A stretch of DNA of 32,851 nt from NCBI GenBank assembly GCA_945788625.1, contig CALZMQ010000046.1, forward strand, positions 1-32,851, read 5' to 3'. A program made the position numbers and the translations under genes. Under the pieces are notes generated by a model, which saw only the letters and a program-made list of their open reading frames with translations, had not been told where the DNA came from and ran no database searches. The DNA comes from an uncultured Woeseiaceae bacterium. Its GTDB lineage: Bacteria; Pseudomonadota; Gammaproteobacteria; Steroidobacterales; Woeseiaceae. This document shows, one piece after another, positions 1 to 5,719 of this stretch (positions within the stretch are counted from its first letter, which is position 1; each line of letters begins with the position of its first letter).

Positions 1-118
1 ACCCAAAGCAGACATTGAATATTCTGGAAGTCCAGCTGAAGTGACTTCATCGACTGTCCGGAGTATCAACAAGAAACACTAACAGGCATTTACTCGAACT
101 CACGGAGGAAACCCTGCG

Positions 119-1036
119 ATGCGATATTTCGCGATGAGGCTGGCGCTCACCAAGCGGTTTCGCCGAACATTTTGGGCGGCGGCCACACTCGCAATATTGC
201 CGATGTGTATCTATGCACAGGATTCTGAGCGACATGTAACCGATGAGTATGAGCTACTGACCACACTTCAGCCGGAACGCATCGCGCTTCCAATTGGAAA
301 CGAGGGCAAAATGCTGGAAGTGGCGGTTTACCTACCGCACAACTACGATCCTACGGAGTCTTATCCGCTGCTCGTCGTTCTCGACGCTGACCCTTTGCTA
401 GGGCTGCTAAAGACACTTAATTTCTTGTGGGCCGAAGAAGGGAAAGCAGTCCCTGTGATTCTCGTCGGTCTGCCGTTTGGAGCCTCAGCGGGCACGATTT
501 GGGCTAATCGATCGCACTTTCTATTGCCGAATCCTGTTGGGGTCGTCAACTACTATGGCAACGAGATACCGGTAAATAGTGGCGGTGGCGCATCAGACCT
601 TGCCAAGTTCATTCAGGATGAGGTTTTGCCAAGCGTTCTGCAAAAGTACAGCGTGGACTCCAACCGCGTCGGGCTTGCTGGTTTCTCCATGGGTGGACTG
701 TTCGTCGCGTGGCACCTGGTCACGTATCCGGACGTATTCACCGATTACTTGGTCATAGCTCCTCCACTTTCCCCACCTTTTGTCGATGCAACATTCGAGA
801 GTGCAACGAAGAAACTTCAGGGGCGCAGTTTTTCCCGGCCAACACGGCTCTATGTCGCGCATGCGGAGACGGACCTGGAATACGTTCTGATTGGTGCCAG
901 CGCATGGATATCCGGGTGGCAAGGGCTCGAAGATGCCAACCTTAGCTTTCATACCGAAGTAGTCAAAGATCACCGTCACGACGCGGGGGCGATTCCTGCG
1001 TTGATCAACGGCTACGAATTCTTGTACGGACGGTGA
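119..1036 (+). CDS. Exported alpha/beta-hydrolase, putative esterase (esterase D-like)
   Basis: Seen: a 305-residue protein with a basic N-terminus (to about residue 17), a hydrophobic stretch (18-31) and a likely signal-peptidase site after IYA (31-33), so it is probably periplasmic or secreted. It has a nucleophile elbow GFSMGG with Ser190, a candidate acid around Glu250/Asp252, and a late DHRHD motif (284-288) that can supply the catalytic His. Layout and length fit the 'putative esterase' branch of the alpha/beta hydrolases (PF00756-like), which cleave carboxyl esters, including siderophore esters in some members. The substrate here is unknown. The start is ATG 119, supported by GGAGGA at 104-109. 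No transport or siderophore gene is nearby, so context does not narrow the role. The stop overlaps a GTG of the next frame, but what follows looks degenerate. The fold is well supported; the exact activity is inference. Confidence 0.8.
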   Translation: MRYFAMRLALTKRFRRTFWAAATLAILPMCIYAQDSERHVTDEYELLTTLQPERIALPIGNEGKMLEVAVYLPHNYDPTESYPLLVVLDADPLLGLLKTLNFLWAEEGKAVPVILVGLPFGASAGTIWANRSHFLLPNPVGVVNYYGNEIPVNSGGGASDLAKFIQDEVLPSVLQKYSVDSNRVGLAGFSMGGLFVAWHLVTYPDVFTDYLVIAPPLSPPFVDATFESATKKLQGRSFSRPTRLYVAHAETDLEYVLIGASAWISGWQGLEDANLSFHTEVVKDHRHDAGAIPALINGYEFLYGR

Positions 1037-1236
1037 GCGCGGTTGCGCGTTGGCTTCATGGCCGCCCTCGAGATCACCTTCGGTGTCCGCTTCTGGCCGA
1101 TTGCGGGCCGTTACCATTTCCCTTAAGCAGACACTCGGGTGACCGGTACTGGCAAAAGCGGACGGTCACGCATTTCTATACGAAACGACAATTTTCTGAG
1201 GGTGCAGGCAATCTACCCACAGGCCATGCTAACTCG

Positions 1237-1407
1237 ATGGACCTATCCGAGATTCTTGAGCAGACCAGGCCACCCGATCCCGAATAGGTTGATCTGATCG
1301 AACAGGCCTTTATCGAGGGACAGATTGATGGGCTGAGGGCTAAGCTAGCGATCAACATCCACTTTCTCAAGGCAGATAGCCTTGTCCTATATCGACGTCA
1401 GTCGTAG
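1237..1407 (+). pseudogene. Degenerate small ORF interrupted by an in-frame UAG
   Basis: Seen: from ATG 1237 the frame runs 16 codons to TAG at 1285-1287 and then continues without another stop to TAG 1405-1407. Both halves read like ordinary protein (ending PPDPE, then VDLIEQAFIEGQIDGLRAK). The second half loosely resembles the LADQVW micro-ORFs at 2379 and 4018 (L-x-acid-Q, G-x-I-D, LA). A single CAG-to-TAG change would explain it as a broken gene; no function is known. The frame can be extended upstream to GTG 1033, but the codons there look non-coding. No ribosome-binding site is obvious. Confidence 0.25.
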
Positions 1408-1655
1408 GTTTCGCGGCTCGCGAGATCTTTGCATACTTCGCTTCCGGAGGGGTTTGGAGACAAACTGCCTTCAAGCCTGCCAGGCTGCTCAGGCCACTCG
1501 ATAGTCGCAAACTTATTTAGACAGTCAATGTATGCAACGATCGGGAGTTTAGCTCGATGGGCGTCGATGGTTGTTTGTGCAACGGCCCATGAGGCTACAG
1601 CGACGATTGCGACAGCCGCATACGCAACGGCTCTCTCCCAGTTCGATCTTTCCAT
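1398..1655 (-). CDS. Small membrane-anchored or exported protein of unknown function
   Basis: I do not recognise a family. Seen: 85 residues starting MERSNWERAVAY. A single hydrophobic helix at about residues 9-27 (AVAYAAVAIVAVASWAVAQ) is followed by a soluble domain of about 55 residues containing two Cys (in DCLNKF and EVCKDL), which could form a periplasmic disulfide. The start is chosen at ATG 1655 because GGAGG lies at 1668-1664 with an 8-base gap; an in-frame ATG at 1670 would sit on that ribosome-binding site. The end overlaps the degenerate frame on the other strand by ten bases. The good ribosome-binding site and clean signal-anchor make this a likely real gene. Confidence 0.5.
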   Translation of the reverse strand: MERSNWERAVAYAAVAIVAVASWAVAQTTIDAHRAKLPIVAYIDCLNKFATIEWPEQPGRLEGSLSPNPSGSEVCKDLASRETYD

Positions 1656-1996
1656 CTTTAGATCCTCCATTCAGACCTAAAAAGAACATAGTTCAGGCCG
1701 ACGGATTCGCCATAGGTAGTAGTGCTTACAGGAGCAGGCCACACGGTTCCGGGAGCGGCCTTCTTGTCTTGTTAAACGCCACCGCCCTGCAAAGGGGGAC
1801 GCGCACAAGTGGAAAAGGATCGCGTCAGGGATGAATATCAAGGGGTTACAAACGAAATCGGCCGGTTCCGGCGTCAAATGGCCGGAAAAAGGCTTGTCCA
1901 AAGTTTACGAAAAGGCGTAAGAATACGGTTCGTGTGCCCCGTCAGCAGTAGTCGGACCGATTGTGGTGTTTGAATAATAGAGACATTCATTTTGAG
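1656..1996. other. Intergenic stretch with no supportable gene
   Basis: The only open frames here are short, lack ribosome-binding sites and have no protein-like composition. A 7-bp inverted repeat (TTCCGGC at 1866-1872, GCCGGAA at 1881-1887) has no T-tract on either side, so I do not call it a terminator. The stretch separates two minus-strand orphan genes and presumably carries the promoter of the left one, but no convincing -35/-10 pair stood out. Confidence 0.5.
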
Positions 1997-2317
1997 TCAA
2001 CGCCAGTAGCGACCGTTGGAGTAAATCCTGCCATTCGGGTGTTCCTGTTCGTGAAAGTCGCCGCGGGGAAGGCTAATGAATCCCGACGCTTCTCCGCGCT
2101 CGTTGTACTTGGAGAACCCGTTGCGTACTAGCGCGTCACTTGCCTGGTCCGCTGATTCAAACGAAATTTCGTCAAACACACCACGTGTATCTCCGTAGAA
2201 GACAACTAGAGCCGAATTTCCTTGCTCGATAATGACGGCCCAGTTGTGCTGAAGGAAATCAACTATTTTGAACCAGGGGTCACTTGCCCGTTCTTCTGAG
2301 ATCGCCGTAAACACCAT
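1997..2317 (-). CDS. Orphan hypothetical protein, cytoplasmic, 106 aa
   Basis: I do not recognise a family. Seen: 106 residues, no signal peptide, mixed alpha/beta-looking sequence with aromatic-rich segments (DPWFKIVDFLQHNWAVII) and a hydrophilic C-terminus ending RIYSNGRYWR. The upstream TAGGAGGAG is a strong ribosome-binding site. It is so close to ATG 2317 that the adjacent GTG at 2314 (second codon) could be the actual start. The composition is convincingly protein-like and the gene lies in the accessory block. Small acidic proteins of this size are sometimes immunity or antitoxin partners, but nothing in the sequence shows that here. Confidence 0.5.
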   Translation of the reverse strand: MVFTAISEERASDPWFKIVDFLQHNWAVIIEQGNSALVVFYGDTRGVFDEISFESADQASDALVRNGFSKYNERGEASGFISLPRGDFHEQEHPNGRIYSNGRYWR

Positions 2318-2378
2318 CTCCTCCTAATGGCCAGAAGTAGCGGCTGCCAACCCACACCCGGCTATTCAACAATGGACC

Positions 2379-2573
2379 ATGCTTACCCGTATATACGTAG
2401 AGGCCAAAATCGTCAATGAGGACTTGGCCGATCAGGTCTGGGCGCAGTGGGATATTGGTCTGATCTCAGATGATCTAGCGGCTTGGGCGTGGTGTATATT
2501 GGTGCTTACCTGGCCGGTGGCGGATGATGTTCGAGCGGACGAGAATAAAGTAGGCAACAGCGCGAGCTGCTGA
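2379..2573 (+). CDS. Micro-ORF of the LADQVW type, unknown function
   Basis: Seen: 64 residues. The core LADQVWAQWDIGLISDDLA (about residues 16-34) closely matches a second stretch encoded at 4075-4131, with LADQVW, a second W, G-x-I, an Asp and LA shared. The two copies are therefore likely paralogues in one accessory region. After the core come a hydrophobic, Trp-rich patch and a charged tail. No clear ribosome-binding site precedes ATG 2379, so translation is uncertain. The shared motif is direct evidence of common origin. Function is unknown; it may be a remnant of a larger gene. Confidence 0.35.
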   Translation: MLTRIYVEAKIVNEDLADQVWAQWDIGLISDDLAAWAWCILVLTWPVADDVRADENKVGNSASC

Positions 2574-2613
2574 AAAATTATCGATCCCAAAGACGGACCG
2601 AAACTATCTCTAT

Positions 2614-2913
2614 ATGGCCGTATCCAACTCACCGATGCTACCTGCAGCCGTGTTTGGAATGAAACAAAAGTTGGTGGCTAGTCCGTTCGTTGCCGTGGCT
2701 TATCTTTGCGCAGCAGTAATTGATGCGGTTTCCCGAAGTGAAAGAATTGATGACACGCAACGGGGGGAAGTGGCAACCAAGTGCGCAATGGCCGCAATGG
2801 CCTTAGAGGATGCTACCGAAGAGGAAGCGATTGCAGCGGTTAAGGAGTTTGTCTCGATGCATCGCAGGTCTGCCGAGAATCTAGAACAAGCAGTAATGGC
2901 AAAATACGAGTAG
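2614..2913 (+). CDS. Small hypothetical protein, first gene of accessory cluster
   Basis: I do not recognise a family. Seen: up to 99 residues, with a hydrophobic helix (VASPFVAVAYLCAAVIDAV, residues 21-39) followed by a charged, helix-rich C-terminal half rich in Ala and Glu and ending AVMAKYE. ATG 2614 has no visible ribosome-binding site. ATG 2659 (residue 16, MKQKLV...) looks more like a natural N-terminus and would give 84 residues. The stop lies two bases before the ATG of the next small gene, which suggests translational coupling. It is probably the first gene of the cluster running to 4526. Confidence 0.5.
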   Translation: MAVSNSPMLPAAVFGMKQKLVASPFVAVAYLCAAVIDAVSRSERIDDTQRGEVATKCAMAAMALEDATEEEAIAAVKEFVSMHRRSAENLEQAVMAKYE

Positions 2914-2915
2914 CA

Positions 2916-3077
2916 ATGTTCCGAGGATTCATGATTGTCTGTTGGGTACTATTTGGAATCGGTGGTGCTCTGAGGGAATGCTTGGGCAAGGATTTGAAAG
3001 GTCAGCTTTACCCTCGAAAGCGGCCCGTTAGGTGTCTGTATTTGACCCAATACGACAGGGTGCCGGGGACGGATTGA
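2916..3077 (+). CDS. Very small protein with N-terminal hydrophobic segment (53 aa)
   Basis: Seen: an ATG two bases after the stop of the preceding gene opens a 53-residue frame. It has a hydrophobic N-terminus (MFRGFMIVCWVLFGIGGAL), then a short basic/polar tail (KGQLYPRKRP, CLYLTQYDRVPGTD). It could be a signal-anchored or exported micropeptide; Cys22 is not in a convincing lipobox. No strong ribosome-binding site is present, so expression would depend on coupling to the upstream gene. The next gene, the cysteine protease, starts 31 bases on. Support comes from tight spacing and composition only; it resembles nothing I can name. Confidence 0.4.
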   Translation: MFRGFMIVCWVLFGIGGALRECLGKDLKGQLYPRKRPVRCLYLTQYDRVPGTD

Positions 3078-3108
3078 GCAAGAACTCAACAGAATCGGAG
3101 TCAATGCG

Positions 3109-4008
3109 ATGCTAATCAACCAACAATTTATAAACGCCTTCACTGGCCACATTAACGCAGCAAATAGCGGCAGGCTCGACAGGGCTGCTCGTCTTACCCC
3201 CAAATCAAGCTTCTGGCAGAAGGAGAGCTCTATGCGCCCCATCCTTGTCGAGCTGAATCAGAGGCTGAATCAAAACGTCACCTGGGCAAACCACAAGCAC
3301 GTATTCCAACCTCTCTTTGTCAACATGAAGCCTGAGAAGCAGCGAAAATATTCGGCAGCAATAAAGTTTCTGCAAAAGAGCCTGATGGGACAAGCAAGTC
3401 ACATGTTTGCCGCGCTGCGCGCAAATCAAGCTAATGGGCAGCCACTATCGACAAAACTCTCGAAATCTCAGCAACGTTACACGATTCCTATAGTAGAAGG
3501 TGATGCCGGTCCCGGGCTGTGTTTGCACATGGCCCTTTTGTGGCTGAAGGAACAAATGAGTTTTCATGTACGATCCAATTTCCCGCGGCTTGAGGGAAAG
3601 AACGTTGTAGCGAGCAAAAACGCGTGGAAGCTGACTACAGCAGCCATGGCCAACCGCGCACATTCTAATGAGACTGTCGCGGCTGCAGCACGATTGGGCT
3701 TAACTGCAGAATCCCAACATTGGGCCTATGGTTTCCAGACCATTCATAATAAGTTTCAGCAAGCACAGGAGGTCAGACCACTTTTGATTTCCTTCTATGA
3801 TAGCCATCATGTGGTCGCATTGATTCGCGAACGCTCCGGTTCATTTCAGTTTTATGATTCAAATGCCGGGTCTTATCGGATTCAGCCCCATCTCTTGCAG
3901 ACCTTTCTGGTTACTTATAACGACACCTGCTTGCCTCTGAAGTGGCCAACATATGCCGAACCTGCGAACAAGAAATTCAGTGGAATATATACCGTAGTCA
4001 AGGCCTAG
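3109..4008 (+). CDS. Papain-like cysteine protease of the YopT/AvrPphB (C58) type
   Basis: Seen: 299 residues with GLCLHMALLWLKE placing Cys138 at the head of a hydrophobic helix, then DSHHVVALIRE (His234, or His233) and FQFYDSNAGSYRI (Asp250). Known: C58 peptidases use Cys/His/Asp, with a G-x-C helix and an F-[FY]-D-x-N-x-G turn after the His strand. The His-to-Asp spacing of 16 here is the same as in YopT. Known members are injected effectors or domains of large toxins that cleave host proteins; here the protease is free-standing, with a roughly 130-residue N-terminal region of unknown role. There is no Sec signal peptide and no secretion system in view. The start is ATG 3109 with GGAG eight bases upstream. 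Its A+T-rich coding differs from the core genes, suggesting acquisition. The family call is fairly strong; the target is unknown. Confidence 0.65.
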   Translation: MLINQQFINAFTGHINAANSGRLDRAARLTPKSSFWQKESSMRPILVELNQRLNQNVTWANHKHVFQPLFVNMKPEKQRKYSAAIKFLQKSLMGQASHMFAALRANQANGQPLSTKLSKSQQRYTIPIVEGDAGPGLCLHMALLWLKEQMSFHVRSNFPRLEGKNVVASKNAWKLTTAAMANRAHSNETVAAAARLGLTAESQHWAYGFQTIHNKFQQAQEVRPLLISFYDSHHVVALIRERSGSFQFYDSNAGSYRIQPHLLQTFLVTYNDTCLPLKWPTYAEPANKKFSGIYTVVKA

Positions 4009-4017
4009 AGACGGCCC

Positions 4018-4170
4018 ATGCCCAAAACCTCCCAGGTTCACTACGCAGGGGCACTATAGGCTGATCCTGGCCTAGCAGATCAGGTGTGGGAGCTGTGGAA
4101 TGCTGGTGTTATCGATGACAGCCTCGCGTTTCTTACGTCGTACATTGTTTTGCGGGGAGGAAGCCAATGA
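4018..4170 (+). pseudogene. LADQVW-type micro-ORF interrupted by an in-frame UAG
   Basis: Seen: ATG 4018, ten bases after the protease stop, reads 13 codons (MPKTSQVHYAGAL) to TAG 4057-4059. The frame then continues ADPGLADQVWELWNAG and on to TGA 4168-4170. That TGA overlaps the ATG of the next gene in an ATGA arrangement typical of coupled genes. The second half matches the micro-ORF at 2379 (LADQVW, W, G-x-I-x-D, LA). Either the gene is broken by one nonsense change or the UAG is read through. No canonical start lies between the UAG and the conserved motif. Function is unknown. Confidence 0.35.
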
Positions 4171-4526
4171 ATAGATCATGGGTAGCTGCGGGTCTATATG
4201 TATTCGCGCTGATATTGTTCGTCCAGCCCCAAGCGCGCTCCCAAAGCTTGTCTTGCGGCCTTAAGCCCTTGCCCAAATTGGGATGCAGGATTGGGCGTTG
4301 CGTTGATGGTGTTTGGGAGCAGGTCTGCGACACTAGCCCAGGTTTGTCATGTGGGCTGAAACCCCTACCAAAGCTCGGTTGCCAAATCGGTCGTTGTGTT
4401 GATGGTTATTGGGAACAAGTCTGTAACACGAGTCCCGGCCTCTCGTGTGGCCTCAAACCACTCCCAAAGCTTGGTTGTCGAATAGGACGATGTGTAGACG
4501 GGGTTTGGGAGCAGGTTTGCCAATGA
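4167..4526 (+). CDS. Secreted Cys-rich protein of three 32-residue tandem repeats
   Basis: Seen: 119 residues. A Sec-type signal peptide (residues 1 to about 25, cleavage likely after ARS) is followed by three repeats at 28-59, 60-91 and 92-118. Each has four Cys at repeat positions 3, 13, 18 and 27, a GLKPLPKLG segment, an IGRCVDG turn and WEQVC, joined by a D/NTSPG linker. The even Cys count predicts disulfides outside the cytoplasm. A GGAGG six bases before ATG 4167 is a strong ribosome-binding site. Repeats 1 and 3 are identical over 27 residues although most codons differ, so the protein sequence is constrained. I do not know a named family; short secreted domains of this Cys pattern may bind partners or protect against proteases, but that is speculation. 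It is the last gene of the accessory cluster, downstream of the C58-type protease. Confidence 0.75.
   Translation: MNRSWVAAGLYVFALILFVQPQARSQSLSCGLKPLPKLGCRIGRCVDGVWEQVCDTSPGLSCGLKPLPKLGCQIGRCVDGYWEQVCNTSPGLSCGLKPLPKLGCRIGRCVDGVWEQVCQ
4248..4520 (+). repeat. Three in-frame 96-base coding repeats, conserved only at protein level
   Basis: Units are 4248-4343, 4344-4439 and 4440-4520 (the last lacks the linker). Units 1 and 2 differ at three residues of 32 and at 20 further codons synonymously. Units 1 and 3 are identical over all 27 shared residues with 21 of 27 codons changed. This is an old duplication held by selection, not a recent tandem expansion. Confidence 0.85.
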
Positions 4527-4670
4527 TAGTGCCCGAATTTCCGTAATTTCGGCGACCACAAGCAGACCGATCCAAGTCAATTCGATCCGCCGATTTCTGA
4601 TGCCCTATGTTGGTTGGTATGTTGGGTATAATCAAGGCTCATCCATAAGCCATTGAAAATACACAAGTAG

Positions 4671-5017
4671 TGGTGGAGGTGGCGAGAATCGAACTCGCGT
4701 CCGCAAGTCCTACGCTACGGGGTCTACATGCTTATTCCGTCTTTAATCTTACTGTGGGCTACCCGACGGGCAGGGAAGACTCACAGCCAGTTCGGCAGAG
4801 ATTTAACGGTTCGAGCCCCGAACATGCTCTTGCCGCGGTCCTGTGTCGGTGACTCCTGCGATCCGGACGCACAGGCACGATCCGGGCAGAAGGCATTTGC
4901 TGGTTTTTAGGCAGCTAGTGCGTAGTTGTCTAGTTTTTACAGCTGGATTTACGAGGTTATCTGTTCCTCGGCATGCACCCGGAGTTTCGCGACCCACGTC
5001 GAAGCCATGTCACCCCC
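4671..5017 (-). ncRNA. ssrA: tmRNA (transfer-messenger RNA)
   Basis: tmRNA rescues ribosomes stalled on broken messages by acting first as alanyl-tRNA and then as a message for a degradation tag. Seen on the minus strand: the 5' end GGGGGTGACATGGCTTCGAC and the 3' end CTCCACCA. A seven-pair acceptor stem joins 5017-5011 with 4675-4681, and the T arm carries the GAATCGAACTCGCGTCC complement. Length is 347 bases, normal for the family. The tag frame ends DNYALAA-stop (4930-4907), the usual C-terminus for ClpXP-type recognition. Upstream codons read K-L rather than the common A-N-D, with a UAA just before, so the resume codon is uncertain. smpB lies immediately upstream on the same strand. The 3' end faces the accessory region. 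Confidence 0.95.
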
Positions 5018-5030
5018 GTGTGTGACTCAT

Positions 5031-5058
5031 AGTGTAGGGGCTAAGCCGCTGAATTCAA
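5031..5058 (-). promoter_or_regulatory. Sigma-70 promoter of ssrA
   Basis: On the minus strand TTGAAT (5058-5053) and TACACT (5036-5031) are separated by 16 bases. The mature tmRNA 5' end follows 13 bases after the -10, which fits a short leader removed by RNase P. It lies between the smpB terminator and ssrA, so ssrA is probably its own unit. Confidence 0.5.
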
Positions 5059-5071
5059 TACACCAGCGCAC

Positions 5072-5124
5072 AAAAAAACGGGGTCGAACCGAGATTTTGC
5101 CAGCAAAACCTCGGTTCGACCCCG
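5072..5124 (-). terminator. Rho-independent terminator of smpB
   Basis: A perfect 15-bp stem (5079-5093 with 5110-5124) is extended after one A/C mismatch by five more pairs closed by a four-base CCAG loop. On the minus strand it is followed by seven T (5078-5072). It lies 11 bases after the smpB stop and before ssrA. The arm sequence (GGTTCGACCCC) resembles a tRNA T arm, probably by chance. Confidence 0.85.
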
Positions 5125-5135
5125 GTTTATTGGGT

Positions 5136-5609
5136 TTAGTGCTTGAGGATGCGTTCTCTCTGGCGTTGCCAGTCACGATCCTTGTCGGCGGCACGCTTGT
5201 CGTGCTGTTTCTTGCCCTTCGCGAGGCCGATGTTGAGCTTGGCGCGGCCCTTGTGCCAGTGCAGGTCCAGCGGCACCAGGGCGTAACCCTTGCGTTCGAC
5301 GGCGCCCGTCAGCCGGTCGAGCTCGTGCCGGTGCAGCAACAGCTTGCGGGAGCGCGTCGGGTCGGCCTTGATGTGCGTCGAGGTCGTCTTCAGCGGCGAG
5401 AAATGGGCGCCAACGAGCCAGGCCTCGCCGCTTCGCAAGTTCACATAAGCCTCTGCCAGCTGGGCCCGCCCCTCGCGCAGGCTCTTGGCCTCCCAGCCCT
5501 CCAGGGACAGGCCCGCTTCGAACGTGCTTTCGATGAAATAGTCGTGACGTGCCCGGCGGTTAACGGCAATCAGCTTTTCTGCAGATTTTTTGTCTTTCTT
5601 CTTGTTCAT
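5136..5609 (-). CDS. smpB: SsrA-binding protein SmpB
   Basis: SmpB binds the tRNA-like part of tmRNA and places it in the empty A site of stalled ribosomes. Seen: 157 residues, the normal length. It begins with a Lys-rich N-terminus, then NRRARHDYFIESTFEAGLSL and GWEAKSLREG (beta-barrel core, residues about 17-48). Further hallmarks are EAYV, GAHFSPL, DPTRSRKLLLHRHEL and LDLHWHKGRAKLNIGLAKGKK. The basic C-terminal tail (HDKRAADKDRDWQRQRERILK) enters the mRNA channel. Its neighbour is its RNA partner ssrA downstream on the same strand, separated by a strong terminator. Nothing unusual is seen. Confidence 0.97.
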   Translation of the reverse strand: MNKKKDKKSAEKLIAVNRRARHDYFIESTFEAGLSLEGWEAKSLREGRAQLAEAYVNLRSGEAWLVGAHFSPLKTTSTHIKADPTRSRKLLLHRHELDRLTGAVERKGYALVPLDLHWHKGRAKLNIGLAKGKKQHDKRAADKDRDWQRQRERILKH

Positions 5610-5719
5610 GGTCTTGTAGGCACAACCCGGTTGCGGCGAGCGGATTATACGGTCAAAGCGTTGTCAGGCCCCGGGATTTGTATAAGAATCTCGCATTCAG
5701 TGCCGATTCGAGAATAACA

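Noticed and set aside
593..1117. Minus-strand frame opposite the esterase
   Set aside because: Esterase on the plus strand has a ribosome-binding site, signal peptide and catalytic motif; the antisense frame has none.
4533..4552. Hairpin CCGAATTT/AATTTCGG after the repeat protein as terminator
   Set aside because: One mismatch, A+T-rich stem and no T-tract; too weak.
1..4670. Integrase gene or second copy of the ssrA 3' end as attachment site
   Set aside because: Neither is present within the window; only the junction itself supports an island.
4926..5717. 263-codon plus-strand frame across ssrA, the smpB terminator and smpB
   Set aside because: Overlaps an RNA gene and a strong hairpin and mirrors smpB.
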